From Pseudomonas sp. GCEP-101 (GTDB lineage: Bacteria; Pseudomonadota; Gammaproteobacteria; Pseudomonadales; Pseudomonadaceae): a stretch of DNA of 64,000 nucleotides. Where the stretch lies: positions 2,666,001 through 2,730,000 of the forward strand of contig NZ_CP104011.1 in the NCBI RefSeq assembly GCF_025133575.1, read 5' to 3'. The translations under genes were made by a program, and so were the position numbers. The notes under the pieces were generated by a model. It made no database searches. It saw only the letters and a program-made list of their open reading frames with translations, and was not told where the DNA came from. This document shows, in pieces, positions 8,633 to 16,793 of the stretch (its first letter is position 1; every line of letters starts with the position of its first letter).

Positions 8633-9715
8633 TCAGTGGGGCAGCAGCAGGCGCGCGGACAGCGGCAGGTGATTGGAGATGCGCAGCGTGTCATGACTGC
8701 GCACGCCGGCCTGCAGGCGGTTGAGGCTGGGGCTGTGGAACAGGTAGTCGAGGGTGCGGTCGGGCTTGTGCACGCGCGGGTCGTTGGGGAAGTGGGTGTA
8801 CCAGGTGGCCTGGTCGGCGCCGCTGGATTCCTCCACCGCCGGGATGACCGGGAAGCGCGCCGCCAGCAGGTTCAGCTCGCTGTTGGCGCGGTACGGTGCG
8901 CGCAGCACTTCCGGCAGGTAGGGGTACTGGCCCAGCGGCAGCAGGCCGAGGTCGCCGCCCAGCAGCCAGGGGCGGCCGGACGCCTGCAGGGCGTTGAGGT
9001 GGGCTTCGAGCGCTTCCACCTGGCGCTGCGGGGTGTCGTCGCCGTTGGGCCGTTCCAGGCGGGTATTGATCACGCTGAGCTGGCCGCCGCCGCGTATCGG
9101 CAAATCGCTCTGCAGCATCGCCGGCTGCGGCGCGAACAGGCGCAGCAGCGGGATGGAGGAGCGCTGCGGCAGTGCGATGCGCTCGCCACGGGTGATCTGG
9201 AAGCGGCTGAAGGTCACCAGCTTGCGCCCGGCGCTACCAAAGACGTGGGGGTTGGGATCGAAGCGCGCCTTCCAGTCGAAGGCGGCGGTGGAGCAGGGGT
9301 AGAGGTCGGTGAGGCGGTCGCCGATCAGCGCCTGCTGGTCCTGCTTGCCGGTGGCGGCGGCGCCGTCGTCCACCTCCTGCAGCAGCACGACGTCCGGCGC
9401 TTCGTCGCGGATCACCCGCACGACTTCGTCGAGGCTGTAGGCGATGTCCTCGGGGCTGGGGCTGTCGTCCGGGCCGGTGGTGTCCGGCAGGTCGTCCCAG
9501 AAGATGTAGCGTTTGCCGGCCAGGTACTGGACGTTCCAGGTCATCACCTTCAGCGCCTGCCCGGGCTGCAATTGCGGCGCCGGGCCACGGCACTGGGCGG
9601 CGACGGCTTCGCGCTCGGCGGGGTGCCAGGCCAGCAGCCAGGCGGCAGCGGTGACGGCGAGCAGCAGGACGATGAACAGCAGGAACAGGACGCGGCGGCG
9701 AAGCGAGAGGCTCAT
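8633..9715 (-). CDS. Endonuclease/exonuclease/phosphatase family protein, membrane-anchored
   Basis: A 360-residue protein. Residues 8-33 form one strong hydrophobic helix (RRVLFLLFIVLLLAVTAAAW), either an anchor or an uncleaved signal. The rest has the DNase I-like fold: KVMTWNVQYL near residue 57 (Asn metal ligand), VLLQEVDDG (catalytic Glu), LLGGDLGLLP (Asp pair) and a C-terminal SNHLPLSARL carrying the catalytic His. Such envelope proteins act on phosphodiester or phospholipid substrates; the true substrate cannot be told. Start chosen at the ATG before the charged residues preceding the membrane helix. Confidence 0.82.
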   Translation of the reverse strand: MSLSLRRRVLFLLFIVLLLAVTAAAWLLAWHPAEREAVAAQCRGPAPQLQPGQALKVMTWNVQYLAGKRYIFWDDLPDTTGPDDSPSPEDIAYSLDEVVRVIRDEAPDVVLLQEVDDGAAATGKQDQQALIGDRLTDLYPCSTAAFDWKARFDPNPHVFGSAGRKLVTFSRFQITRGERIALPQRSSIPLLRLFAPQPAMLQSDLPIRGGGQLSVINTRLERPNGDDTPQRQVEALEAHLNALQASGRPWLLGGDLGLLPLGQYPYLPEVLRAPYRANSELNLLAARFPVIPAVEESSGADQATWYTHFPNDPRVHKPDRTLDYLFHSPSLNRLQAGVRSHDTLRISNHLPLSARLLLPH

Positions 9716-9867
9716 GGGTGACCAGGGGCTATGCTTGTTGGTCCAGAGGATAGTGGCTGCGACTTTGTATTTCACCTCCGTGTTTGTTGTGGGAATTATC
9801 CTGAAACCATGTGAGATGTAGTTCGCAAGACGTCGACATCACGCCCTGCGTGCCTCAGGAGACCGTC

Positions 9868-10704
9868 ATGCCCCGCACTCCGTTCTCTCCGTCGACCTAC
9901 CGCCACAAGGTGGTGCTGGTCAGCGGCGGCTGTTCCGGTATCGGTCGCGCCCTGGTGCTGCGCTTCGCCCGGGCCGGCGCCCATCCGGTGATCCTCGATC
10001 TGGACCAGGCGGCGCTGGACAGCCTGGTGCAGCACCTGCGCGAGCACCTGAATGTCGAGGCGCTGGGCCTGCGCTGCGACATCGCCGAAGCGGAAGCGGT
10101 GCAGCGCGCGGTGGCGCTGGCCATCGAGCGCTTTGGCGGCATCGACGTGCTGGTGAACAACGCCGGCATCACCCATCGCAGCCTGTTCATCGAGACCGAG
10201 CTGGCGGTGTTTCGGCGGGTGATGGCGGTGAACTTCTACGGCGCGCTGCATTGCACCCAGGCGGCGTTGCCCAGCCTGCTGGCGCGGCACGGGCAGATCG
10301 TGGTGCTCAGCTCGCTCACCGGTTTCGCCCCGCTGCTCTATCGCAGCGCGTACAACGCCAGCAAGCATGCGTTGCACGGTTTGTTCGACACGCTACGCAT
10401 GGAGCTGGACGGCACCGGCGTGGCCATCACCCTGGCGTGCCCGGGCTTCACCGCCACCGACCTGCGCAAGAATGCGCTGGTGGGCGATGGCTCGGTGATC
10501 CGCCAGCCGGCCGTGGTGCTTGGGGCGGAAGTGGCGTCGCCGCGGGACGTGGCGGAGGCGATCTACCAGGGCGCGCTGAAGCGTCGGCGCTTGCTGGTGC
10601 TGTCCAACGTCAACTGGCGCGCACGCTTGCTGGCGCGGTTCTTCCCGCGGCTGTTCGAGAAGCTGCTGGTGCCGAAGATGTCGGGGCTCAGGCCGGGGCA
10701 CTGA
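9868..10704 (+). CDS. Short-chain dehydrogenase/reductase
   Basis: A 278-residue classical SDR oxidoreductase. The cofactor-binding loop is GGCSGIG (residues 20-26), followed by NNAG (97-100), catalytic Ser in VLSSLTG (148-149) and YNASK (Y162, K166). The Asp at the end of beta-2 (VILDLD) suggests NAD preference. The C-terminal extension with RARLLARFFPRLFEKL is amphipathic and could associate with membrane, as in lipid-metabolising SDRs. CAGGAG precedes the ATG at 9868. Substrate unknown. Confidence 0.88.
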   Translation: MPRTPFSPSTYRHKVVLVSGGCSGIGRALVLRFARAGAHPVILDLDQAALDSLVQHLREHLNVEALGLRCDIAEAEAVQRAVALAIERFGGIDVLVNNAGITHRSLFIETELAVFRRVMAVNFYGALHCTQAALPSLLARHGQIVVLSSLTGFAPLLYRSAYNASKHALHGLFDTLRMELDGTGVAITLACPGFTATDLRKNALVGDGSVIRQPAVVLGAEVASPRDVAEAIYQGALKRRRLLVLSNVNWRARLLARFFPRLFEKLLVPKMSGLRPGH

Positions 10705-10756
10705 CTCTTGTTGTTAGGGCAATGTTTTCTTTCGGGGAGCTCTGTGCCCGTGCTTT

Positions 10757-10873
10757 CCCCTCACCCCAGCCCTCTCCCGGTGGGAGAGGGGGCCGAATGT
10801 GCCGGCTGACACCATGATTTCATCCTGCGCCGAGCGGTTCCCTCTCCCCCTGGGAGAGGGCTAGGGTGAGGGT
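10757..10873. repeat. CCCTCTCC-type composite inverted repeat, copy 2
   Basis: The left arm CCCTCACCCCAGCCCTCTCC and the right arm GGGAGAGGGCTAGGGTGAGG are inverse of each other, so the whole element can fold into a long hairpin. The inner palindrome CTCCCGGTGGGAG follows the left arm. The core GTGCCGGCTGACACCATG starts at 10799. Near-identical in layout to 41761-41879. Confidence 0.8.
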
Positions 10874-10904
10874 TGGGCCGAGCGCAGAAATACCGCTTAG
10901 CAAC

Positions 10905-10975
10905 GTAGGGCGCATAACGCCTGCGGCGTTATCCGCCGCAATGGAGGATAACCCGTTCCGGGTTATGCGCCCTAC
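10905..10975. repeat. GTAGGGCGCATAACG palindromic repeat, copy 2
   Basis: Starts GTAGGGCGCATAACGCC and ends GGGTTATGCGCCCTAC, with the GTTATCCGCC module inside. Compare 284-359. It ends six bases before the stop of the leftward VOC gene. Confidence 0.8.
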
Positions 10976-10981
10976 CAGTCA

Positions 10982-11413
10982 TCAGTGCGAGTGCGTATCG
11001 AACCCGCCGCCGGCCAGCGCCATGTCCCAGAACGATGCCTCGATCTTGTGCCCGTCCAGGTCGCGGACGAAGCAGCCGTAGTAAGGCTCGCCATACTGCG
11101 GGCGTGGCCCTGGTGCTCCCTCGTCGGTCGCGCCGGCGGCAATCGCGGCGCGGTAGAAGGCGTCCACTTCCTCGCGGGAATTGGCCAGGAAGCCGATGTG
11201 CGTGCCGTTGCCGACGTTGGCCGGGCGCCCGTCGATGGGCGTTTGCACCCAGAACTCGGGGAACAGGCGCCCATAGGCCACCGCGCCGGGGTGTTGCATG
11301 ATCGGCTGGCAACCCAGGGTCGGCAGCACCGCGTCGTAGAACGCCTGGGCGCGCGGGAAGTCGTTGGTGCCGATGGAAATGTGCGACAGGCAGCTGGGCG
11401 GGAAGTCGTTCAT
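10982..11413 (-). CDS. VOC family (glyoxalase/bleomycin-resistance fold) protein
   Basis: A 143-residue single-polypeptide VOC protein. LSHISIGTNDFPRAQAFYDAVL supplies the first metal-ligand His and the usual opening helix. GTHIGFLA, PYYGCFVRDLDGHKIEA and the Glu before SFWDM complete the paired beta-alpha-beta-beta-beta modules. These proteins are dimeric metalloenzymes or binding proteins with very varied substrates. A GGAGACTC site precedes the ATG. Substrate unknown. Confidence 0.85.
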   Translation of the reverse strand: MNDFPPSCLSHISIGTNDFPRAQAFYDAVLPTLGCQPIMQHPGAVAYGRLFPEFWVQTPIDGRPANVGNGTHIGFLANSREEVDAFYRAAIAAGATDEGAPGPRPQYGEPYYGCFVRDLDGHKIEASFWDMALAGGGFDTHSH

Positions 11414-11500
11414 GGCGAGTCTCCATACTCGAAAAAGGAGACTCCAGCGTAGAACCCCGGCGCGGGTCGTGCCGGGGGATGTGTTGCGACGTGATGCCGC

Positions 11501-12151
11501 TCAGGCGGTCTGGCGCTCCAGCAGGATGAAGATGCGGTAGGCCGCCACCGTCAGCAGCAGCTGGAAGAACCCGCTCAGCGAATGCAGCGCGACGCTGAGC
11601 ACCGGCGCATCCTGGCCGGCCTCGGTGATCCAGCCCTCGGCGATCCACACCGGGGCGAGAATCGCCAGGGAGGTCATCAGCAGCAGGAAGAAATGCCCGG
11701 TGGTCAGGGCGAAGCTCTCGCGCATCGCGTCGATGGGCGCGCGGCCGCGCTGCACCAGGAGGAATTCGGCGAAGGCCAGCTTGATCATCACGAAGATGCC
11801 CGGCAGCACCATCAGCGACAGGCCGAGCACGATCAGCAGCGAGGTGATCGCCGAGAGCAGGGCGAAGGCCGGCCACAGGCGCAGGGCGGCACTCCACAGT
11901 TCGCGCACGCCGCGCTCCACGCCCTCGCCGGCGTCGATCATGAACAGGATCAGGCTGGCGGTGTAGATCGGGTAGAACACCAGGCCGGCGGCCATGCCCC
12001 AGGGGGCGAAGTTCTGCGAGCCGGCGGCGACGTTGATCTGCTGCTGCACCAGCGTCTCGATGACGATCCAGGGCAGGCACAGCGGCACCAGGGTGCCCAG
12101 ATGACGGGAAAAGAAAAACCAGGTGTCGCGGAGGATGGAAAGGGGATTCAT
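11501..12151 (-). CDS. YciC-like inner-membrane protein
   Basis: A 216-residue protein with about five to six membrane helices: residues 15-40, 50-75, 85-125 with the repeated LSAITSLLIVLGLSLMVLPGIFVMIKLAF, 145-170 and 185-210. The start NPLSILRDTWFFFSRHLGTL and the motif LPGIFVMIKLAFAEFLLVQRG are typical of the YciC/UPF0259 family, which has no proven function. The ATG at 12151 is supported by homology-like start text rather than by a strong ribosome site. It is divergent from the DUF2076 gene. Confidence 0.82.
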   Translation of the reverse strand: MNPLSILRDTWFFFSRHLGTLVPLCLPWIVIETLVQQQINVAAGSQNFAPWGMAAGLVFYPIYTASLILFMIDAGEGVERGVRELWSAALRLWPAFALLSAITSLLIVLGLSLMVLPGIFVMIKLAFAEFLLVQRGRAPIDAMRESFALTTGHFFLLLMTSLAILAPVWIAEGWITEAGQDAPVLSVALHSLSGFFQLLLTVAAYRIFILLERQTA

Positions 12152-12305
12152 CAGTAACCCGATACTGTCCGAGGGCTTCGACTCTAACTTAAGCAAACCC
12201 TCAGCTGAAGGCGCCAGAATTCTGCGCGTGGAACTTGTTTTTTTCCGACTCGTTCCAATCTCAGTCAGCAATGATCCACCCGCAGCGATCCATCCGAGGC
12301 CTGTC

Positions 12306-13046
12306 ATGAATTCCGAAGAGCAATCCCTGATCGATGGTCTGTTCACCCGCCTGCGCGACGCCGAGGCGCAGACCGCGCCGCGCGATGCCCAGGCCGAGGC
12401 GCAGATCAACAAGCACCTGGTGCAGCAGCCGGCCGCGCCGTACTACATGGCCCAGGCGATGCTGATCCAGGAAGCGGCGATCAAGCGACTGGACCAGCGC
12501 GTCAAGGAGCTGGAGGCGGAGCAGGCGCGGGCGCAGGAGCAGCGTCCCAGCAGCGGCGGCTTCCTCGCCGGGCTGTTCGGCGGCGGGCAGAGCCAGGAGC
12601 CGCGCCCGGCGCCAGCGCAGCAGCGCCCCGACTGCTGGGGCCAGACGCGCTTCTCGCAGCCTGGCGGCGCGTCCTACGCCAACAACCCCGGCGCCAGCAA
12701 CCCGAACGACTTCCGCCCGGCACAGGCGTCGCCTGCCGCGCCCCAGGGCGGCGGCTTCATGCGCGGGGCCCTGCAGACGGCCGCTGGCGTGGCCGGCGGG
12801 GTGATGGTGGCGGACCTGCTGACCAGCATGTTCCACCACAGCCAGCCGCAGGAGATCGTCGAGGTGATCCAGGAGCAGCCGCTGCAACCGGAGCTGTCGA
12901 GCTTCGATGACGGGCACGGCGATGACTCCCTGGGCGGCGATCGCTACGCCGACAATGGCTTTGCCGATACGAGTTACGACGACAGCAACAGCTTCGGCGA
13001 CGATTCGAGCTTCTTCGGCGACGACGACGGCGACCTGTTCAGCTGA
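12306..13046 (+). CDS. DUF2076 domain-containing protein
   Basis: A 246-residue protein. Residues 1-90 match the DUF2076 pattern: MNSEEQSLIDGLFTRL, then a helical region ending in a coiled coil RLDQRVKELEAEQARAQEQ. The middle is Gly/Gln/Pro-rich with GGFLAGLFGGG and GGGFMRGALQTAAGVAGGVM, a small glycine-zipper-like hydrophobic segment. The tail is very acidic, ending FGDDSSFFGDDDGDLFS. The family may be periplasmic, but no signal peptide is visible here. Function unknown. Confidence 0.85.
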   Translation: MNSEEQSLIDGLFTRLRDAEAQTAPRDAQAEAQINKHLVQQPAAPYYMAQAMLIQEAAIKRLDQRVKELEAEQARAQEQRPSSGGFLAGLFGGGQSQEPRPAPAQQRPDCWGQTRFSQPGGASYANNPGASNPNDFRPAQASPAAPQGGGFMRGALQTAAGVAGGVMVADLLTSMFHHSQPQEIVEVIQEQPLQPELSSFDDGHGDDSLGGDRYADNGFADTSYDDSNSFGDDSSFFGDDDGDLFS

Positions 13047-13139
13047 GCCCGTCATCAGGTCATCCCGTCCGCCGGGGCTGGCGGGGGCTGCGCGCTGTGC
13101 CGATAATGCGCCCCCGCTGTCCGTGTCCCGGAGTATTCG

Positions 13140-13616
13140 TTGAAGACCATCGCCCTGTTCGCCGACGTGCAGAACCTCTACTACACCGTGCGTCAGGCCT
13201 ACGGCTGCCACTTCAACTATGCCGCCCTGTGGGCCGAGCTGAGCGCCCAGGGCACGATCGTCCAGGCCTATGCCTACGCCATCGACCGGGGCGACGCGAA
13301 GCAGCAGCAGTTCCAGCAGATCCTGCGCAAGCTGGGCTTCACCGTGAAGCTCAAGCCCTACATCCAGCGCGCCGACGGTTCGGCCAAGGGTGACTGGGAC
13401 GTCGGCATCACCATCGACATCCTCGATGCTGCGCCCCAGGTGGACGAGATCGTCCTGGCCTCCGGCGATGGCGATTTCGACCTGCTGCTCGACCGCGTCC
13501 GCGCCGGCGGCACCGATGCCACCGCCTACGGCGTGCCGGGTCTTACCGCCCAGGCGCTGATCCGCGCGGCCAGCCGCTACGTGCCCATCGAGGGCGCGCT
13601 GCTGCTGCGTTCCTGA
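13140..13616 (+). CDS. NYN (LabA/DUF88-like) domain protein
   Basis: A 158-residue protein made of one NYN domain, a PIN-like nuclease fold. FADVQNLYY gives the first acidic residue, GDWDVGITIDIL the central Asp cluster and VLASGDGDFDLLLDRV the hallmark third motif. Such proteins are predicted metal-dependent ribonucleases. The start is TTG at 13140 (no ATG upstream in frame before a stop), preceded by CCCGGAG. It ends 50 bp before rhlE in the same direction, consistent with a joint role in RNA handling. Confidence 0.85.
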   Translation: MKTIALFADVQNLYYTVRQAYGCHFNYAALWAELSAQGTIVQAYAYAIDRGDAKQQQFQQILRKLGFTVKLKPYIQRADGSAKGDWDVGITIDILDAAPQVDEIVLASGDGDFDLLLDRVRAGGTDATAYGVPGLTAQALIRAASRYVPIEGALLLRS

Positions 13617-13666
13617 CCCTTGCGGCTACAATGCCGCCCATTCCGATTCGTTTTCGCGAGCGCTCC

Positions 13667-15046
13667 ATGACTTTCGCCACCCTTGGCCTGATCGATCCCC
13701 TCCTGCGCGCCCTCGACGGGCTTGGCTACCAGAACCCGACGGCGGTCCAGGCCCAGGCCATCCCGGCGGTGCTCAAGGGCCGCGACCTGCTCGCCGCTGC
13801 CCAGACCGGCACCGGCAAGACCGCCGGCTTCGCCCTGCCGCTGCTGCAGCGGCTGCTGCAGGAAGGCCCGCAGGTGGCCGCCAACTCCATCCGCGCGCTG
13901 GTGCTGGTGCCGACCCGCGAGCTGGCCGAGCAGGTGCACGAGAGCTTCCGCGCCTACGGCCAGCACGTGCCGCTGCGCACTGCCGTGGCGTACGGCGGGG
14001 TCAGCATCAACCCGCAGATGATGAAGCTGCGCAAGGGCGTCGACGTGCTGGTGGCCACCCCGGGCCGTCTGCTCGACCTGTACCGGCAGAACGCGCTGAA
14101 GTTCACCCAGCTGCAGGTCCTGGTGCTGGACGAGGCCGACCGCATGCTCGACCTGGGCTTTGCCCGCGAGCTGGACGAGGTCTTCGCGGCGCTGCCCAAG
14201 CGCCGGCAGACGCTGCTGTTCTCCGCGACCTTCTCCGACGCCATCCGCCAGATGGCCCGCGGCCTGCTGCGCGACCCGCTGACCATCGACGTCGCGCCGC
14301 GCAACACGGCGGCGAAATCGGTGAAGCAGCACCTGGTGACCGTGGACAAGAAGCGCAAGGCCGAACTCTTCCTGCACCTGCTGCGCGAGCAGGGCTGGGG
14401 CCAGGCGCTGGTGTTCGCCAAGACCCGCAAGGGCGTCGATGAACTGGTCGGGCTGCTGCAGCACGAAGGCATCCGCGCCGACTCGATCCACGGCGACAAG
14501 CCGCAGCCCGCGCGCCTGCGCGCCCTGGCGCGGTTCAAGGCCGGCGAGGTGGACTTCCTCGTCGCCACCGACGTCGCCGCGCGCGGCCTGGACATCGAGG
14601 AGATGCCCCTGGTCGTCAACTTCGACCTGCCCATCGTCCCCGAGGACTACGTGCACCGCATCGGCCGCACCGGCCGTGCCGGCGCCAGCGGCCAGGCGAT
14701 CTCGCTGGTCTGCGCCGATGAAGTACAGCAACTGGCGGCCATCGAGACGCTGATCGGCCAGACCCTGCAGCGCAAGGAAGAAGACGGTTTCGAGGCGGAG
14801 CACCGGGTGCCTGCCACCACGGCCGGTGGCCAGGTGCTGAAAAAGCCGAAGAAGCCCAAGCAACCGAAGGTGCCGGAAGGCAAGCCGGGCAAGGTGCACC
14901 TCGGCTCGCTGCTGGACGACACGCCGCAGGTCAAGGCGGTGCGCAAGGCGCCGGGCTTTGGCCTGGGCGGCAAGCCGATGGGTGGCAAGCCCGCTGCGGG
15001 CAGGTCCTCCGGTAAGCCGGGCGGCAAGGGCGGCCGGCGCCCCTGA
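13667..15046 (+). CDS. rhlE: DEAD-box RNA helicase, RhlE1-like
   Basis: A 459-residue ATP-dependent RNA helicase. The Q motif is GYQNPTAVQAQAIP; motif I AQTGTGKT is at residues 45-52, Ia PTRELAEQ at 82-89, II DEAD at 155-158, III SAT, V ARGLDIE and VI HRIGRTGRAG. A basic Lys/Pro/Gly-rich tail (KKPKKPKQPK and GGKP repeats, about residues 385-459) probably binds RNA. The text MTFATLGLIDPLLRAL matches my memory of the shorter of the two P. aeruginosa RhlE proteins, which acts in cold growth and RNA turnover. Confidence 0.93.
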   Translation: MTFATLGLIDPLLRALDGLGYQNPTAVQAQAIPAVLKGRDLLAAAQTGTGKTAGFALPLLQRLLQEGPQVAANSIRALVLVPTRELAEQVHESFRAYGQHVPLRTAVAYGGVSINPQMMKLRKGVDVLVATPGRLLDLYRQNALKFTQLQVLVLDEADRMLDLGFARELDEVFAALPKRRQTLLFSATFSDAIRQMARGLLRDPLTIDVAPRNTAAKSVKQHLVTVDKKRKAELFLHLLREQGWGQALVFAKTRKGVDELVGLLQHEGIRADSIHGDKPQPARLRALARFKAGEVDFLVATDVAARGLDIEEMPLVVNFDLPIVPEDYVHRIGRTGRAGASGQAISLVCADEVQQLAAIETLIGQTLQRKEEDGFEAEHRVPATTAGGQVLKKPKKPKQPKVPEGKPGKVHLGSLLDDTPQVKAVRKAPGFGLGGKPMGGKPAAGRSSGKPGGKGGRRP

Positions 15047-15215
15047 GCCGTTAAGGCGCGCGCCTGCCTCATCGCGGTGCGCGCCGGAGGCTGAATCGAC
15101 GGCTGTCCCCAGGCGCGACGGGGCCTGGCGGGGTGTGGCGCAAAAGCTGCATTTCCGTGTGGAATCCCGAACGCCTATAGTGTGTCCATTGCGCACACAA
15201 CAAGAACGACAGCCC

Positions 15216-16034
15216 ATGCGCCACAAGGAACTCAAAGCCTGGACCGGCGGAGTCGCCCACCTGCTCCCGCTGGCCCCCGGTCGCCCGCGCCTGCTCGGCC
15301 TCAGCCAGTGGCTGCAGCAGGTCTGCGCGGTGGATAACTTCGTGCTCTTCGTCTATGAAGGCAACCACCGCCCGCTGGACCTGTTCGACACCTTCCCGGC
15401 CGACATCCGCCACGTCTACGTGGAGGACTACCAGGTCGGCCCCTATCTGCTGGACCCCTTCTACCTCGCCTGCACCCGCCAACAGGCGCCGGGCTTGTGG
15501 CGCCTGCGGCAGTTCGCGCCGGACCACTTCTACCTGGGCGAGTACTACCAGACCTATTACCAGCAGACCGGCCTGACCGAGGAGATCGCCTTCTTCATCG
15601 ACCTCGCCGATGGCGCCACCGCCGTGCTGTCGCTGATGCGCAAGACATCCAGCCCGGCCTTCAGTCGCGACGAGATGCAGTTGCTGGAGTGCGCCCGGCC
15701 TGTGGTCGAGCAGGTGGTGCGCGAGGCCTGGGAGCTGCGCCGCGGGCAACCGCGACCGGCGCAGGACCTGGACTACCAGATCCGCGAGGCCTTCGACCAG
15801 TTCGGTGCGCAGTTGCTCACGCCCCGCGAGCAGGAGATCGTCCAGCTGCTGCTGCGCGGCCACTCCAGCGCCTCGGTGGCCGAGCAACTGGACATCAGCC
15901 CCGGCACGGTGAAGATCCACCGCAAGAATCTCTACGCCAAGCTCGGCATCGGCAGCCAGTCTGAGTTGCTCGGCCTGTTCATCCGCGAACTGGCGGGCCG
16001 AGATGGCACGGGCGGGATGCGCGCAGCCGGCTGA
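15216..16034 (+). CDS. LuxR-type transcriptional regulator of the downstream ABC locus
   Basis: A 272-residue regulator. The C-terminal LuxR helix-turn-helix (about 205-262) contains LTPREQEIVQLLLRGHSSASVAEQL, cut here across its halves, and VKIHRKNLYAKLGI. The N-terminal 190 residues have no receiver Asp motif and no clear autoinducer-domain signature; GTP- or PAS-like sensing is possible. It lies 0.76 kb upstream of a polyamine-type transporter operon in the same direction and is the likely local activator. The ATG at 15216 follows weak Shine-Dalgarno text; the frame continues upstream through the end of rhlE and is rejected there. Confidence 0.83.
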   Translation: MRHKELKAWTGGVAHLLPLAPGRPRLLGLSQWLQQVCAVDNFVLFVYEGNHRPLDLFDTFPADIRHVYVEDYQVGPYLLDPFYLACTRQQAPGLWRLRQFAPDHFYLGEYYQTYYQQTGLTEEIAFFIDLADGATAVLSLMRKTSSPAFSRDEMQLLECARPVVEQVVREAWELRRGQPRPAQDLDYQIREAFDQFGAQLLTPREQEIVQLLLRGHSSASVAEQLDISPGTVKIHRKNLYAKLGIGSQSELLGLFIRELAGRDGTGGMRAAG

Positions 16035-16050
16035 TGCCTGCGGGCTGTTC

Positions 16051-16575
16051 GTAGGAGCGAGCTTGCTCGCGAACCGCCCAACGCTGGAGCCGCCGGGGAA
16101 TTCTGTTCGCGAGCAAGCTCGCTCCTACAGCCCCCCAGCTCCGGGGCCCATTGTAGGAGCGCCGTCATCCCCGACGTGAGTCACACGGTGTTCCGTATGC
16201 AGCCAGTCCGTCCCGGCTGAGGCATGGTTCGACCTGTAACGTCGGCTGTTCGTAGGAGCGAGCTTGCTCGCGAACTGCCCAACGCTGGAGCCGCCGGGGA
16301 ATTCTGTTCGCGAGCAAGCTCGCTCCTACCATCACCCTCAGCTCCGGGGCCCGTTGTAGGAGCGGGCCATGCCCGCGATCGCGCGCATGGCGCGCTCCTA
16401 CAGGGAGCGCCGTCTTCCCAGACGTGAGTCACACGGCGTCCCGCATGCAGCCAGTCCGTCCCGGCTGACGTCATGGTTTCGACCTGCAACGTCGGCTGTA
16501 GGAGCGAGCTTGCTCGCGAACCGCCCAACGCTGGAGCCGCCGGGGAATTCTGTTCGCGAGCAAGCTCGCTCCTAC
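16051..16575 (+). repeat. Triplicated REP cassette
   Basis: Three nearly identical 78-bp REP inverted pairs lie at 16051-16128, 16252-16329 and 16498-16575, each with the same inner text CGCCCAACGCTGGAGCCGCC (one base differs in copy 2). The spacers between them are also copies of each other: GACGTGAGTCACACGG, then a shared core near CCGGCTGA at 16213 and 16461. Spacing is 201 and 246 bp. The 45-bp difference is a second REP type, 16356-16401, present only in the second spacer. So a unit of about 200-246 bp has been tandemly amplified. Confidence 0.9.
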
Positions 16576-16590
16576 AGCCCGGGATCCCTT

Positions 16591-16636
16591 GTAGGAGCGG
16601 ACTTTGTCCGCGATCGCGGGCATGGCCCGCTCCTAC
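16591..16636. repeat. REP hairpin (GCGGACTTTGTCCGC type)
   Basis: GTAGGAGCGGACTTTGTCCG at one end and GGGCATGGCCCGCTCCTAC at the other form a hybrid of two REP types. It is the last repeat before the ABC operon. Apart from the dyad at 16713-16728, the rest of 16035-16793 has no gene. Confidence 0.8.
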
Positions 16637-16712
16637 AGGTTCCGTGCTGCTGTCTTTTCCTTCTGCAAAGGCAGAGGGGCTCCCGATCATGTGGAACCCC
16701 AATCCCGGCATC

Positions 16713-16728
16713 TATCCCCCGAGGGATA
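16713..16728. promoter_or_regulatory. TATCCC-CCGA-GGGATA dyad, candidate activator site
   Basis: A perfect 6-bp inverted repeat with a 4-bp spacer lies 66 bp before the ABC ATPase start and is followed by TATATACACCCC. It is the only such dyad in the gap between the LuxR-type gene and the transporter, so it is the best candidate binding site for that regulator. Inference only. Confidence 0.4.
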
Positions 16729-16793
16729 TATACACCCCGAAAGCCCCGTTGCTAGCGTAAGTCCCAACAAGAACAAAGCGGGAGCGCGCGGTG

